Shown here piece by piece: positions 16,698 to 25,313 of a stretch of DNA of 56,029 nucleotides. The notes below the pieces were generated by a model. It was not told where the DNA came from and searched no databases. It saw only the letters and a program-made list of their open reading frames with translations. Where the stretch lies: assembly GCA_944324195.1 (NCBI GenBank), contig CALUVJ010000003.1:1-56029 (forward strand). The letters run 5' to 3'. Origin of the DNA: Candidatus Gastranaerophilales bacterium (GTDB taxonomy: Bacteria; Cyanobacteriota; Vampirovibrionia; Gastranaerophilales; Gastranaerophilaceae). The position numbers and the translations under genes are program-made. Within the stretch, counting starts at the first letter, position 1; every line of letters begins with the position of its first letter.

Positions 16698-17582
16698 ATG
16701 AATATTGATGCTGAAAAGAAATTTGCAGCCGGCCTGTCTATTACTTCCAATGCGATTGTGATTCTTCTAAAAGTTATCGCCGGAATTGTATCCGGAAGTA
16801 TAAGTATTATATCGGAAGCGATTCACTCTTTATCTGATTTTTTGGCATCTGTATTGACTTTTTTTGCAGTAACCCGTTCCTCAGAACCTGCTGACAAAGA
16901 ACATCCTTTCGGGCATGGAAAATACGAGGATATGTCCGGTTTTATAGAAGGCGGTTTAATTATTTTTGCGGGGCTTTATATCATTTATGAAGCTTCCAAT
17001 AAATTAATTTTTGGTTATCACGTTAAATCTGAACCGACTATAGGAATTTTTGTTATGGCATTTGCCGTTATTGCCAATTTTCTTGTAAGCAAATACCTTT
17101 TTTACGTTGCCCAAAAATCGGATTCGGTATCGCTATATGCGGACGCACAACATTTGAGCACCGATATATATTCTGCCTTTGGAGTACTTGCCGGCTTAGT
17201 TTTAATAAAAATCACGGGAATTACTGCACTTGACCCTATTATTGCAATAATCGTTGCATTGATTATACTAAAAGCCGGTTTTTCCATTTCAAAAGAAACC
17301 CTTAATAACCTTCTTGACGGTTCGATTCCTGCAAGTGACATTCAAAAAATAGAGGAAGTTATAAATAAAAACAAAGTTATTAAAGGTTATAAAAATATTA
17401 AAGGCAGAAAATCGGGGCAGTATAAAGAAGTAGAAATGACACTTTTGTTCAACCCGGATATGAAACTCCAATGCTGCCATGCAATATGCGATCAGATTGA
17501 AAACGAAATAAAGTCTGTTATGGACAATGTTTTTATAATAATTCATGCAGAACCATATCAGGATATTAACAAAAGTATTTGA
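16698..17582 (+). CDS. Cation diffusion facilitator (CDF) transporter
   Basis: A 294-residue inner-membrane divalent-metal/proton antiporter. The zinc/iron/manganese-binding motifs are visible: HSLSDFLASV in TM2 and AQHLSTDIYSAFG in TM5 (HxxxD type), with HPFGHGKYE in the loop. About six membrane segments are followed by the cytoplasmic C-terminal domain. The first-site residues fit the FieF/MntE groups; metal choice cannot be fixed by eye. It is the second gene of an operon with kdsD. Confidence 0.9.
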   Translation: MNIDAEKKFAAGLSITSNAIVILLKVIAGIVSGSISIISEAIHSLSDFLASVLTFFAVTRSSEPADKEHPFGHGKYEDMSGFIEGGLIIFAGLYIIYEASNKLIFGYHVKSEPTIGIFVMAFAVIANFLVSKYLFYVAQKSDSVSLYADAQHLSTDIYSAFGVLAGLVLIKITGITALDPIIAIIVALIILKAGFSISKETLNNLLDGSIPASDIQKIEEVINKNKVIKGYKNIKGRKSGQYKEVEMTLLFNPDMKLQCCHAICDQIENEIKSVMDNVFIIIHAEPYQDINKSI

Positions 17583-17645
17583 CAACAAATTTTGTTTGAA
17601 TTAATATAAACTTGGTTGACAGCCGGTACAGTTTCACCTCTCCGG

Positions 17646-17842
17646 GAAGCGTCAGCAAAAAGCGGTACGTAATGTGTCAGCAAAAAGCGGCATAAGAAGC
17701 GTCAGCAAGGGTCGGTGCGGAATGCATCAACTGAAGGCAACGCAAGAAGCGTCAGCGAAGGGTGGTGCAAGAAACGTCAGCAAAGGGCGGAGAAAGCATC
17801 AACAGAAGGCGGCGTAAGGAGTGTCAGCGAAAGGCGGCGAGG
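17646..17842. repeat. Eight tandem copies of a degenerate 25-bp repeat
   Basis: Units of 25, 25, 25, 25, 25, 23, 24 and 25 bases with consensus GAAGCGTCAGCAAAGGGCGG plus five variable bases. The array is richer in G+C than its surroundings and ends 13 bases before the tRNA half at the left end of the integrated element. No reading frame crosses it. It is probably a minisatellite that varies in copy number. Confidence 0.85.
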
Positions 17843-17854
17843 GGAAATTTCCGA

Positions 17855-17899
17855 GGGCGTTTAGCTCAGTTGGTAGAGCGTCTCCCTTACAAGGAGAGG
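17855..17899 (+). other. Left attachment site: 5' half of tRNA-Val(TAC)
   Basis: These 45 bases are identical to the first 45 bases of the intact tRNA-Val at 47639-47683, ending two bases past the anticodon stem. After 17899 the sequence departs from any tRNA, so this is a tRNA cut in the anticodon region. The anticodon stem TCTCC/GGAGA around the seven-base loop gives the inverted core site used by many tyrosine integrases. Confidence 0.9.
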
Positions 17900-18020
17900 A
17901 ATTTTCAGAGTTTAGTGTAAACTAATGTGTTTCTGAATCAACAAATGCAAGGCTTTTTAGGATTTGTTTTCGTTTTCTTACACTCGTTTATTTTTAATAT
18001 TTTAGGCTTACTTTTAATTC

Positions 18021-18044
18021 AATTACATAAAATTACATAATGGA
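18021..18044 (+). other. Putative arm-type recombinase sites, left end
   Basis: AATTACATAA occurs twice in perfect tandem (18021-18040) and is followed by TGGA. The right end has the same arrangement in the same orientation (47474-47498). Paired short repeats near both junctions are what arm-type integrase or accessory-factor sites look like. Confidence 0.5.
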
Positions 18045-18051
18045 ATTTTTG

Positions 18052-19260
18052 TTATTCAACTAACCAATCAATTAAGTTCAATACCTTGATACCGTCGTCA
18101 TTTGTTCCTACAAACATACTATCCAGTGTAAGTATAATCTTTTCAAAGTTATCATTTATAGCTTTTAATGAAGCGAACTCTCTGGTTCTTGTAGATTCTT
18201 CCAATAACGTATCACTAACTTGCACATATAGTTTCTCATTAAACTTGGTAGCTATGAAATCAACTTCTTTTGTATCAATCTTACCTATAGATATATTATA
18301 ACCTCTATGCAATAACTCAAGGTAAACAACATTCTCTATAAGATGTCCTTTATCTTCACCTTTAAAGCCTAGGAAGAAGTTTCTTAAGCCTGTATCTGCC
18401 ATATAATACTTGCCTTGTGTTTTAAGGTATTCTTTTCCTTTGATGTCATAGCGACTTGCATTATAAAATACAAAAGCATTCTCTAGTAGCATTATATAAT
18501 TATCAATTGTGCTTGGTTTGATACCTTTAGAAACCGTATTCTGTGATACTAATGTATTCTTAATCTTGTTTATTGAGATATTGTTGCCAATGTTATCTGC
18601 CAAAAATTTAGTTATTTTCTTTATTAACGCAGGGTCTCTTACATCAGCCTGTTCTATTATATCTTTGGTTAATACAGTAGAGAATATACCGTCTAAAGTT
18701 TGTGTAATCAGTTCTTCATTAAAATTAAATAGAACTAACCCCGGCATACCTCCATATTTAAGATAAGCATTGAACTTAGCTTCACGTGGCATATCAACAT
18801 TATTATAAAACTCCAGAAACTCCTTAAATGTCAAAGGTTGCATTTTAATTTCGACATACCTTCCTGATAAGTATGTTGATAGTTGAGAAGATAACATATA
18901 AGCATTAGAACCTGTGATGTACATATCGGTTCTGAAATCTAATCTCAACGAATTAACAGCCAACTCCCATTTGTCAATCTTCTGTATCTCGTCAAGTAAT
19001 ATGTATAACTTACCTTCTGTTGAACTTAGCTTATCTTTAATAAAGTCATTAAGTTCTAAATAAGTCATATTACCATACTCTAAATCTTCAAAATTAATTC
19101 GGAGTATATTATCTTTATTAATCCCAACTGATTCGAGATACTCTGCAAATAACATCAATAAACTTGATTTACCACATCTTCTAATCCCAGTTATAACCTT
19201 AATTAATTCGTGGTCTTTAAATGATATTAATTTATTTAGATATGTTGGTCGATTAAACAT
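18052..19260 (-). CDS. AAA_14/DUF4143-family ATPase
   Basis: A 402-residue P-loop ATPase of the archaeal-type family common in accessory DNA. Walker A is GIRRCGKSSLL near the N-terminus, Walker B is KLYILLDEIQKI (about 85-95), and the C-terminal part (KYYMADTGLRNFFLG, then ENVVYLELLHRGYNISIG and KEVDFIA) has the DUF4143 nuclease-like E...D.K pattern. The function of the family is unknown; it is often found as a solitary cargo gene. It sits at the extreme left of the element, transcribed inwards-to-left on its own. Confidence 0.85.
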   Translation of the reverse strand: MFNRPTYLNKLISFKDHELIKVITGIRRCGKSSLLMLFAEYLESVGINKDNILRINFEDLEYGNMTYLELNDFIKDKLSSTEGKLYILLDEIQKIDKWELAVNSLRLDFRTDMYITGSNAYMLSSQLSTYLSGRYVEIKMQPLTFKEFLEFYNNVDMPREAKFNAYLKYGGMPGLVLFNFNEELITQTLDGIFSTVLTKDIIEQADVRDPALIKKITKFLADNIGNNISINKIKNTLVSQNTVSKGIKPSTIDNYIMLLENAFVFYNASRYDIKGKEYLKTQGKYYMADTGLRNFFLGFKGEDKGHLIENVVYLELLHRGYNISIGKIDTKEVDFIATKFNEKLYVQVSDTLLEESTRTREFASLKAINDNFEKIILTLDSMFVGTNDDGIKVLNLIDWLVE

Positions 19261-19401
19261 GATATTACACCTCCATTTTTACTATAGCAAAAAACTTTGT
19301 ATTTTTCAATAGTTTTTTGCTCTTAGGGTAACAAACTTGTAACATTTTGTTTTTACTAAGAAATGAGTCTAATTCACATTAGAAATTACATTTTACTATA
19401 T

Positions 19402-19977
19402 ATGAGCAATCTTTCTGTATATACAAACTTAGGAGCTTCAAATCATTCTCTTGGTATTAGAGAGGAGAATGATTTTTATGCTACAGAACCAAAAGCTGCT
19501 GAATTATTGCTTGATGTTGTACCAGAATTGAATAACATCTGGGAATGTGCTTGTGGTCAAGGGCATTTAGCTAAAGTATTTGGTAATGTTGATAAACTTG
19601 GTAAGGCAACGGATTTAATTGATAGAGGTTATGGGGCAACTGAAGATTTCTTGCAAAGTAAAGAACCTTATCACAATGGGGATATAGTAACCAATCCTCC
19701 GTATAAATATGCTAAAGAATTTGTAGAAAAGGCTCTTGAATTGGTTGATGTCGGAAGATATGTTTGTATGTTTTTAAAGGTACTGTTCTTGGAAAGCAGG
19801 AGCAGGAAGGAATTGTTTATAAAGTTTCCTCCAAAAGTAATATATGTATCAAGTAGTAGAATAAATTGTGCTAAGAATGGGGATTTTGATACCTATACAT
19901 CTTCAGCTATCGCTTATGCGTGGTATGTATGGCAAAAAGGATACAATGGAGAATCCGTTATTAAATGGATAAATTAA
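19402..19977 (+). CDS. Orphan DNA adenine methyltransferase-like protein
   Basis: A 191-residue protein with the SAM-binding motif WECACGQGHLAK and the catalytic TNPPYK (NPPY class, typical of N6-adenine methyltransferases). It lacks a visible target-recognition domain, as in small phage-encoded orphan enzymes. No restriction partner is adjacent. An upstream in-frame ATG at 19363 would add 13 residues; I prefer 19402 because the similarity begins near SNHSLG. Target sequence unknown. Confidence 0.65.
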   Translation: MSNLSVYTNLGASNHSLGIREENDFYATEPKAAELLLDVVPELNNIWECACGQGHLAKVFGNVDKLGKATDLIDRGYGATEDFLQSKEPYHNGDIVTNPPYKYAKEFVEKALELVDVGRYVCMFLKVLFLESRSRKELFIKFPPKVIYVSSSRINCAKNGDFDTYTSSAIAYAWYVWQKGYNGESVIKWIN

Positions 19978-19978
19978 G

Positions 19979-20212
19979 TTACTTAATCTTTATCGCACTA
20001 ATGCCAATACCACCGTTACCGTTTGTACTTTCAGCCATAAATATTCTATAAGTGCCTTCTTCAGTGGTTACTTTAGTTGTTGTAACGTGGTTTCTATCAG
20101 TCATTACAACTTGCAGAGGTTCTGCTGTTATAAATGCTTTTGCTATTGAACATCCTGTGCAAGTTAGCCCAACGGCTAATCCAATGCACAATCCTATTAT
20201 AAGTTGTTTCAT
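19979..20212 (-). CDS. Small predicted lipoprotein
   Basis: The 77-residue protein begins with a signal sequence MKQLIIGLCIGLAVGL ending in a lipobox (LTCTGC, so Cys21 would be lipidated). The mature part is about 57 residues, polar, and matches no family I know. GGAG lies six bases before the ATG. It converges with the methyltransferase gene, one base apart. Confidence 0.6.
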   Translation of the reverse strand: MKQLIIGLCIGLAVGLTCTGCSIAKAFITAEPLQVVMTDRNHVTTTKVTTEEGTYRIFMAESTNGNGGIGISAIKIK

Positions 20213-20270
20213 ATTATCTCCTTTGTTATAGGTAAAGTTCCCAGAAATCTTGAAAAATTCTATGAGGGTT

Positions 20271-20576
20271 TTATCTTAAATTGTTACATTCGCTTTCAGA
20301 ACCCTCTATCGCCCTATTTGGGACAATTTTTAATTCATACCCATACAGGTCAAGTATTTCCATGATTTCTGATAATTTAAAAGATGCTCTGGAAAATTTA
20401 TCATACATACTAGATGTACTTGAAGACCTTCCCAATTTGTCATGCATTCTGCCAACTAATTCAGGAATACTAATTTCATGCTCTTCCAGAAAACTTTCTA
20501 AGAAGGCTCTGACCTTCTTCTTCATTCTTGCCGGGACTTTATAAGGCGTTTGTTTATTAGTATTTTTTACTGTCAT
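20271..20576 (-). CDS. Small helix-turn-helix (repressor-like) protein
   Basis: A 101-residue basic protein. The middle part (EEHEISIPELVGRMHDKLGR...KFSRASFKLSEIMEILDLYGYELKIV) has the pattern of an XRE/DUF6471-like helix-turn-helix domain ending in a short strand. It lies divergently to the small-gene operon starting at 20758, the usual place for an element repressor. GGGAG is eight bases before the ATG at 20576; the frame extends to a GTG at 20591, but that overlaps the binding site. Confidence 0.55.
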   Translation of the reverse strand: MTVKNTNKQTPYKVPARMKKKVRAFLESFLEEHEISIPELVGRMHDKLGRSSSTSSMYDKFSRASFKLSEIMEILDLYGYELKIVPNRAIEGSESECNNLR

Positions 20577-20591
20577 ATTTTTATCTCCCAC

Positions 20592-20757
20592 ATGTATTAT
20601 ATATTACTTTTGCTATTTTGCACGTGTTTTCACGTTAATTGTAAAGAATTGCTGCAGAATAGATGCACATGGGCTGCGTTGGTCGTGAAAAAGCGTTATA
20701 ATAGACCTGTAAGCAGCTTACAGCAAGTAATACAGTAAACAACAAGGAGCAATTACT
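20592..20757. promoter_or_regulatory. Divergent control region of the element
   Basis: TATAAT boxes face both ways: 20601-20596 on the minus strand for the helix-turn-helix gene and 20697-20702 on the plus strand for the operon at 20758. CACGTGTTTTCACG at 20621-20634 is an inverted repeat, and CGTGAAAA recurs at 20684-20691, between the plus-strand -35 and -10. These are good operator candidates for the divergent repressor-like gene. Confidence 0.5.
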
Positions 20758-21054
20758 ATGAAAAATACAAAAGTATTAGTAACAGATATTAATCTTGAAG
20801 AACAAGCAGGTATTATCTTAAGTCTTTCACAAAAAATCGAAGAATTAACTGAACTTAAGAAGGAAAAACTTCAAGAGGTTCGTCAATTAATGGAAGAAAA
20901 CAATCTAAAAGAACTTCCAGCAGGCAAGCACACCTTCAAACTATCTGAAATCCTTCGGAATTCACTTGATATGAAGACCATGAAGGCTAAATATGCAGAG
21001 TTATACAAGGCTCTCTTGAAGTCTTCGGTATATACCAAGATGGAGTTGGTGTAA
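20758..21054 (+). CDS. Small helical element protein
   Basis: A 98-residue protein, first gene of a plus-strand set of small genes. Residues 15-45 form a likely coiled coil (EEQAGIILSLSQKIEELTELKK...), and the C-terminal part is lysine-rich. Resembles small phage proteins in size and composition; no family recognised. AAGGAG lies nine bases before the ATG. The stop codon lies in the stem of a short hairpin (21051-21070). Confidence 0.6.
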   Translation: MKNTKVLVTDINLEEQAGIILSLSQKIEELTELKKEKLQEVRQLMEENNLKELPAGKHTFKLSEILRNSLDMKTMKAKYAELYKALLKSSVYTKMELV

Positions 21055-21070
21055 GGGCTTTTGCCCTTAC
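21051..21070 (+). repeat. Intergenic hairpin 1 of the small-gene operon
   Basis: GTAAGGGC pairs with GCCCTTAC around TTTT. It contains the stop codon of the preceding gene and is followed at once by the next binding site, with no T run. Similar hairpins occur at 21706-21721 (TACCCC/GGGGTA), 22370-22391 (GAGGGGG/CCCCCTC) and 22979-22998 (GGGAATTT/AAATTCCC), in the gene gaps that follow. Confidence 0.7.
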
Positions 21071-21089
21071 CCTCTCTGGAGGAACAAAA

Positions 21090-21266
21090 ATGAAATGCAG
21101 TTTTGAAAAAGAAAATATTAGCAGTAACCAAGAAGAAATGGAATCTCAATATATAATTTGTAAACATTGTGAATGGTTCTATAACTGCGATGTAGCATTT
21201 GATTTAAATGAAAAATTAAAAGAATTGATTGAAGAAAGCGAAGGTGAACAAAATGATAACTTATAA
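21090..21266 (+). CDS. 58-residue protein with a CxxC motif
   Basis: The protein starts MKCSFEKEN and carries CKHCEWFYNC (residues about 34-43), which could hold a metal. GGAGGA lies five bases before the ATG. The end overlaps the next gene by 14 bases, consistent with coupled translation. Length and gap structure fit a phage/plasmid-type small gene; function unknown. Confidence 0.5.
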   Translation: MKCSFEKENISSNQEEMESQYIICKHCEWFYNCDVAFDLNEKLKELIEESEGEQNDNL

Positions 21267-21690
21267 TACAGCAGAACAAGTTTACAGCAGAAACCAAGGG
21301 TCAGAAAGATTATTCAAAAGACCATACTGTCAAACTCTTAACTATACGGAAGGTATTTATGATTTTCAAAAATCAATGAATGCTTTTTGGGTGGTAGATA
21401 ATATGGTTTCCTATATGCCCCAAATATTGAAAGCATATGAACAAAATGAATATGAATTCTTTGTGATTGAAATATGTGTAAATAAAGAAAACAAAGGACA
21501 TATGGAAGTATTCACTGAAGGTTATATCGGAAATGATTATAACGACCATATAGAAATTCTAAAACAGGAAATCGAATATATTGATTTACCACTAAAAGAT
21601 GATGATGAAATAACCACATATAAGTTTTTCTTATCGCTATCGGCACTAGAACCCTTAAGATTTACGTTCTACTTGCCATCGGAATATTAA
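21253..21690 (+). CDS. Hypothetical element protein
   Basis: 145 residues from the ATG at 21253 (AAGGTG seven bases upstream), starting MITYNTAEQVYSRNQG. Mostly polar with aromatic residues; no membrane segment, no motif I recognise. It is translationally coupled to the preceding small gene. Confidence 0.5.
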   Translation: MITYNTAEQVYSRNQGSERLFKRPYCQTLNYTEGIYDFQKSMNAFWVVDNMVSYMPQILKAYEQNEYEFFVIEICVNKENKGHMEVFTEGYIGNDYNDHIEILKQEIEYIDLPLKDDDEITTYKFFLSLSALEPLRFTFYLPSEY

Positions 21691-21762
21691 GGGGATTCAT
21701 TCCTCTACCCCCTCCGGGGTAAACATAGTTATTACAAAAATAAAATGAAAGGAAATAATATT

Positions 21763-22365
21763 ATGGGACAACGCACAGCATTTTTAATAAAAAGAACTTA
21801 TTGGAACGGAAAAGTAAATATAAGATTGGTTCACCACCAATGGGGAATTGGAAGAGTTATGCACAATCACTTTATACGAGACTTTATGGAAATGATTACC
21901 GATAGGAGTTATCCGAGAAAAACTCTCAAAGACTTCATGAAGATTATTGATGATGAAGGTTCACTATATCTTGAAAGAAATTTCCGTAAAGGCAGTATGT
22001 CTATTCCAGATGTGTTTGATAAGAAGGTCATCAAAAGATACTTTAATCGTACCGATAATAACAATGGGGGAATGATTATAGAAATCACAGAAAAGCAATC
22101 AGATAAAGAACCATACAGCTTGGATATAGATGATTTGAAAATCGGTTTCATAGTTGGCTGGGAAGAGTGCGACTATGATTATAAAACAGAGAAATGGTTA
22201 GGGGATGAGCCATTTGAAAAGCTATACACTGGAGAAGAGTATGTGAAGATTTCTTGTGAAGGTCAATATGCTTATCCAGAGTTTATTCAGATGTGGAACG
22301 GTTTCATCAAGCAGTATGAGATTGAAGAAATAACCGATACACAGGAAGTCAAACAAGTAGCATAG
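21763..22365 (+). CDS. Hypothetical element protein
   Basis: 200 residues beginning MGQRTAFLIKRTYWNG; AAAGGA lies nine bases upstream of the ATG at 21763, so I prefer it to the ATG at 21745. The sequence is soluble, acidic towards the end, and has the style of phage or plasmid maintenance genes of unknown function. Confidence 0.55.
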   Translation: MGQRTAFLIKRTYWNGKVNIRLVHHQWGIGRVMHNHFIRDFMEMITDRSYPRKTLKDFMKIIDDEGSLYLERNFRKGSMSIPDVFDKKVIKRYFNRTDNNNGGMIIEITEKQSDKEPYSLDIDDLKIGFIVGWEECDYDYKTEKWLGDEPFEKLYTGEEYVKISCEGQYAYPEFIQMWNGFIKQYEIEEITDTQEVKQVA

Positions 22366-22413
22366 ATTAGAGGGGGATTCTTTTCCCCCTCCTATAACAA
22401 AGGAGCAATCAAA

Positions 22414-22647
22414 ATGAAAAATAAAATTGAAACAATTAAAATAAGAGAACTCATTAAAGATTTAATGATAGCAATGAATCAATTAGGTGATATTCCAGTG
22501 ATTCACAGCCGAGACGAAGAAGGCAACAGTTACAACACAATTAAATCAGATTCCATCAGTTATATGGATACTGATAAAGCAGGTCGAGTGTTGGTTTTGT
22601 ATCCATTTGAAGAATATATTGATGCACAACTGTTTAATAATGATTAA
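22414..22647 (+). CDS. Small phage-like protein
   Basis: 77 residues. The segment LGDIPVIHSRDEEGNSYNTI resembles a common type of short phage protein of unknown role, with the D(E/x)GN pattern. AAAGGAG precedes the ATG by eight bases. Sits between hairpins in the small-gene operon. Confidence 0.55.
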   Translation: MKNKIETIKIRELIKDLMIAMNQLGDIPVIHSRDEEGNSYNTIKSDSISYMDTDKAGRVLVLYPFEEYIDAQLFNND

Positions 22648-22660
22648 AAGGGAAATAGCT

Positions 22661-22954
22661 ATGGAAAATACAGAAATAGAAATAAAAACATATAAAGATT
22701 TTGTTGGGCAACTTAAGAAGTTGCAGGATGAACAAACGGCTGCTACGCTCTCATTCTACAAATGGTGTGCTAAACACAGACAGGAAATTTACAGCGTTTA
22801 TGTTGAATGTATTGAAGATAAATTGGCAAGGTTTGGACTAAAACCTTATAAAGTTAATCACAATATGGATTGTTTGGTAAAGTTCAAAAATAGAGCTGAG
22901 GCGATTATTCAGATTGGAGTTTGTGAAATTAATCTACTGATATGCAAATTGTGA
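22661..22954 (+). CDS. Hypothetical element protein
   Basis: 97 residues from the ATG at 22661, with AGGGAAA eight bases upstream, starting MENTEIEIKTYKDF. Helical, no recognised motif. It begins 13 bases after the previous stop codon. Confidence 0.5.
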   Translation: MENTEIEIKTYKDFVGQLKKLQDEQTAATLSFYKWCAKHRQEIYSVYVECIEDKLARFGLKPYKVNHNMDCLVKFKNRAEAIIQIGVCEINLLICKL

Positions 22955-23032
22955 TTGTGTGGCAGTAGCTAAAGTTTAGGGAATTTCTAAAAATTCCCAA
23001 AGGGTATTACATAACATAAGGAATAATTAATT

Positions 23033-23614
23033 ATGAGTAAAACATTTGCATATGTTCGTTGTAGTCATCGTTTACAAAATGAGCAAAGACAAATAGATGC
23101 CCTCAAAGGCATAGAGGTTGATGAAATTGTAATAGAAAAAGCTTCAGGTAAAAACTTTGTTGGTCGAGAAAAATACCAACAAATGAAGAGCCTACTTAGA
23201 AAAGGAGACCTAGTTATCTGTCACTCAATTGACAGATTCGGAAGAAATTATTCTGAAATATGCAAAGAATGGGAATCTATAATCAATATGGGAGTCGATA
23301 TACAAATTCTTGATATGCCTATATTAAATACAAAAAACAATTCCAATGGTCTTACTGGGCAATTGATTACTGATATTGTACTTAAGCTACTAGGGTATGT
23401 TGCTCAAAAGGAAAGGGAAAGCATTAAAATAAGACAAGCTGAAGGAATTGCATCAGCTCATAAACGTAATGTTAAATTTGGAAGACCTAAATCTGAAATA
23501 CCTAAAGATTTTATAAGGTGCTATGAGCTTTACAAACAAGGACTGATTAAGGTTAAAGATGTAATGAATATGTGCAACATCAAAAGAAGTACATTTTTCA
23601 AATATGCACAGTAA
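23033..23614 (+). CDS. Serine recombinase (resolvase/invertase family)
   Basis: A 193-residue small serine recombinase. The nucleophile is Ser11 in AYVRCSHRLQNEQRQIDAL, and the family motif DRFGRNYSEI is present at about 66-75. The C-terminal part (VKDVMNMCNIKRSTFFKYAQ) is a helix-turn-helix DNA-binding domain. Enzymes of this size act as resolvases or DNA invertases (Tn3 resolvase, Hin, Mpi). It borders the polysaccharide operon on its downstream side, so it could be an element resolvase or a second inversion enzyme. Confidence 0.9.
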   Translation: MSKTFAYVRCSHRLQNEQRQIDALKGIEVDEIVIEKASGKNFVGREKYQQMKSLLRKGDLVICHSIDRFGRNYSEICKEWESIINMGVDIQILDMPILNTKNNSNGLTGQLITDIVLKLLGYVAQKERESIKIRQAEGIASAHKRNVKFGRPKSEIPKDFIRCYELYKQGLIKVKDVMNMCNIKRSTFFKYAQ

Positions 23615-23852
23615 TATTTGTATTAGAAGTAATGGAGTTTTGATATAGAATAGGGGATAAGTATCTTAATAAAACGGCAACTAAGCCCTAAAATGATGGC
23701 AATATGCAATATTTCATTAATTATTCATACACAAGCATTATAACGCAACGGTCTCAAACTGACTTATAGAGTTTTATTTGGTGATTCAATATCTCGCATA
23801 TACAATTTTGTTAACTTTATAAGTACTTCCAGTATATATATATATTTACTGT

Positions 23853-24707
23853 TTATTTGTTAAAAACTTCTATTGCATTATCTAATATATTTATTCGTAT
23901 ATTTTCTTTAAAGTTTATTTTTTCTCCATCTATATGACAAGTAAGCCAAGAATTTTCAATATTAACATCTTTCGCACGAATATATTCTGCACGATTACTA
24001 TTTTTTCTTATTTTTAATATAATACATAGCAATTCAAAGAAGAATATAATCGGATTTGACGTTTTTAAAACAAATATATCCATTAAGCCATCATCTAATG
24101 TCGAACTATGTGCAAGCGAAACTATATTACGATACATATTTGCTGCATTAGCGAATATTATACAGGAAGCGTTTATATTGCGTTGTTCTCCGTCAATAAG
24201 CATTTTATATTCCCTCTCTTTAAACCTTAATGCAAAAATAATACCTGTTATAAAATATGCAAAGTAACCGAACTTATTTTTCAAACTTTGTGGTGTTTTC
24301 CCGATAATATCAGCATCATATCCTATTCCGCAACGCAAAACAGACAATTTATCATTAATAGACATCACATCTATTTTTCTGACATTTTCTTTATCAATAG
24401 CCTTTAATGCTTTAGATATATTGTTTATTCCGAGTTTAGCTGCCAACAAATTTGCAGTTCCGCAAGGAATAATCCCCAAATTTTTATTCGTTCCAACTAA
24501 ATACGGTAAAACCTTATTAACCGTTCCATCTCCGCCAACGGCAAGTATTGTATCGAATATATCCATTTCAACTTCATTCAGTTGGTCTATCGTTACAAAA
24601 TGAAAATACACTTGTTTTCTTAAAAGAAACTTTTGAATTTTCTTTCTGTATTTTATTGCTTGTTTTCTTCCTGCACTAAAATTTGCAACTACAAGGACGT
24701 TATTCAT
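23853..24707 (-). CDS. Diacylglycerol kinase-like lipid kinase (DagK/YegS family)
   Basis: A 284-residue soluble lipid kinase. The nucleotide-binding motif VGGDGTVNKVL is at about 58-68, with GIIPCGTANLLAAKLGI following, and the C-terminal beta-sandwich contains LDDGLMDIFVLK. It would phosphorylate diacylglycerol or a similar lipid at the inner membrane face. It is the last gene of the 16-gene minus-strand operon and overlaps the PAP2 gene by eight bases, so a linked lipid kinase/phosphatase step is likely. Confidence 0.85.
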   Translation of the reverse strand: MNNVLVVANFSAGRKQAIKYRKKIQKFLLRKQVYFHFVTIDQLNEVEMDIFDTILAVGGDGTVNKVLPYLVGTNKNLGIIPCGTANLLAAKLGINNISKALKAIDKENVRKIDVMSINDKLSVLRCGIGYDADIIGKTPQSLKNKFGYFAYFITGIIFALRFKEREYKMLIDGEQRNINASCIIFANAANMYRNIVSLAHSSTLDDGLMDIFVLKTSNPIIFFFELLCIILKIRKNSNRAEYIRAKDVNIENSWLTCHIDGEKINFKENIRINILDNAIEVFNK

Positions 24708-25311
24708 TCAAACCGCCTTTTTTGAATAATTTAGTGTAAACTGATAACAGAGCCAAACCCAGCAGATAAGCACCAATAACGTCTGTTGGATTATGTACTC
24801 CAAGCCATATTCTTGAGATTCCGACAAACAAAATCCATATAATAGCAAAGACTATTCCTGCATATCTCAAAACTCGATTTTTGCAGTATTTATTTATAAA
24901 ATAAATTATTATTCCCCACAGGCAGAATGTAACCAGACTGTGGCTTGATACATAACTGAAACTTTCAGGATGTATTGCAATTTGCATTTCATAAGGAGGT
25001 CTTGCTCGATGTACAAGAGGCTTAATTATACAGTTTAAAAGAAATGTTACAAGCGGAATTGAATAGAAATATACAATAGATTTATATTCTTTTCTTTTTA
25101 AAAACCAAATGCCAAAAATAACTAATGGCAAAACAATCATTATTGAATACAGCTTGCAATCCGGCAATAAAGCAATCCACAACGGTATATTTTTTAATAT
25201 TTCTTGCAAATGCATAATGAAAACCCTGTCCCATAATTCAATTATGGGACAAGTTATCGAAGTGATTGAAAAAATTATAAATATTGCAAATAAAAGCAAT
25301 GTCTTTTTCAT
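24700..25311 (-). CDS. PAP2-family membrane phosphatase
   Basis: A 203-residue multi-spanning membrane protein with the three PAP2 signatures: KPLVHRARPP (KxxxxxxRP), SYVSSHSLV (PSGH box, with Val-Ser-Ser in place of Pro-Ser-Gly) and SRIWLGVHNPTD (SRxxxxxHxxxD). Substrates of such enzymes include undecaprenyl diphosphate, phosphatidylglycerol phosphate and lipid A phosphates. It starts two bases after the stop of the radical SAM gene and overlaps the lipid kinase gene. Confidence 0.85.
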   Translation of the reverse strand: MKKTLLLFAIFIIFSITSITCPIIELWDRVFIMHLQEILKNIPLWIALLPDCKLYSIMIVLPLVIFGIWFLKRKEYKSIVYFYSIPLVTFLLNCIIKPLVHRARPPYEMQIAIHPESFSYVSSHSLVTFCLWGIIIYFINKYCKNRVLRYAGIVFAIIWILFVGISRIWLGVHNPTDVIGAYLLGLALLSVYTKLFKKGGLNE

Positions 25312-25313
25312 TT

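Noticed and set aside
17646..17842. Possible CRISPR array
   Set aside because: The units are contiguous degenerate 25-bp repeats with no unique spacers, and no cas gene is in the window.
18052..19260. Toxin or abortive-infection gene
   Set aside because: The DUF4143 ATPase family is frequent in accessory DNA, but nothing in the sequence or the neighbours shows a toxin or defence role.
23615..23852. Spacer between the serine recombinase and the lipid kinase searched for inverted repeats
   Set aside because: No clear inverted pair or promoter was found, so I do not propose a second inversion site there.
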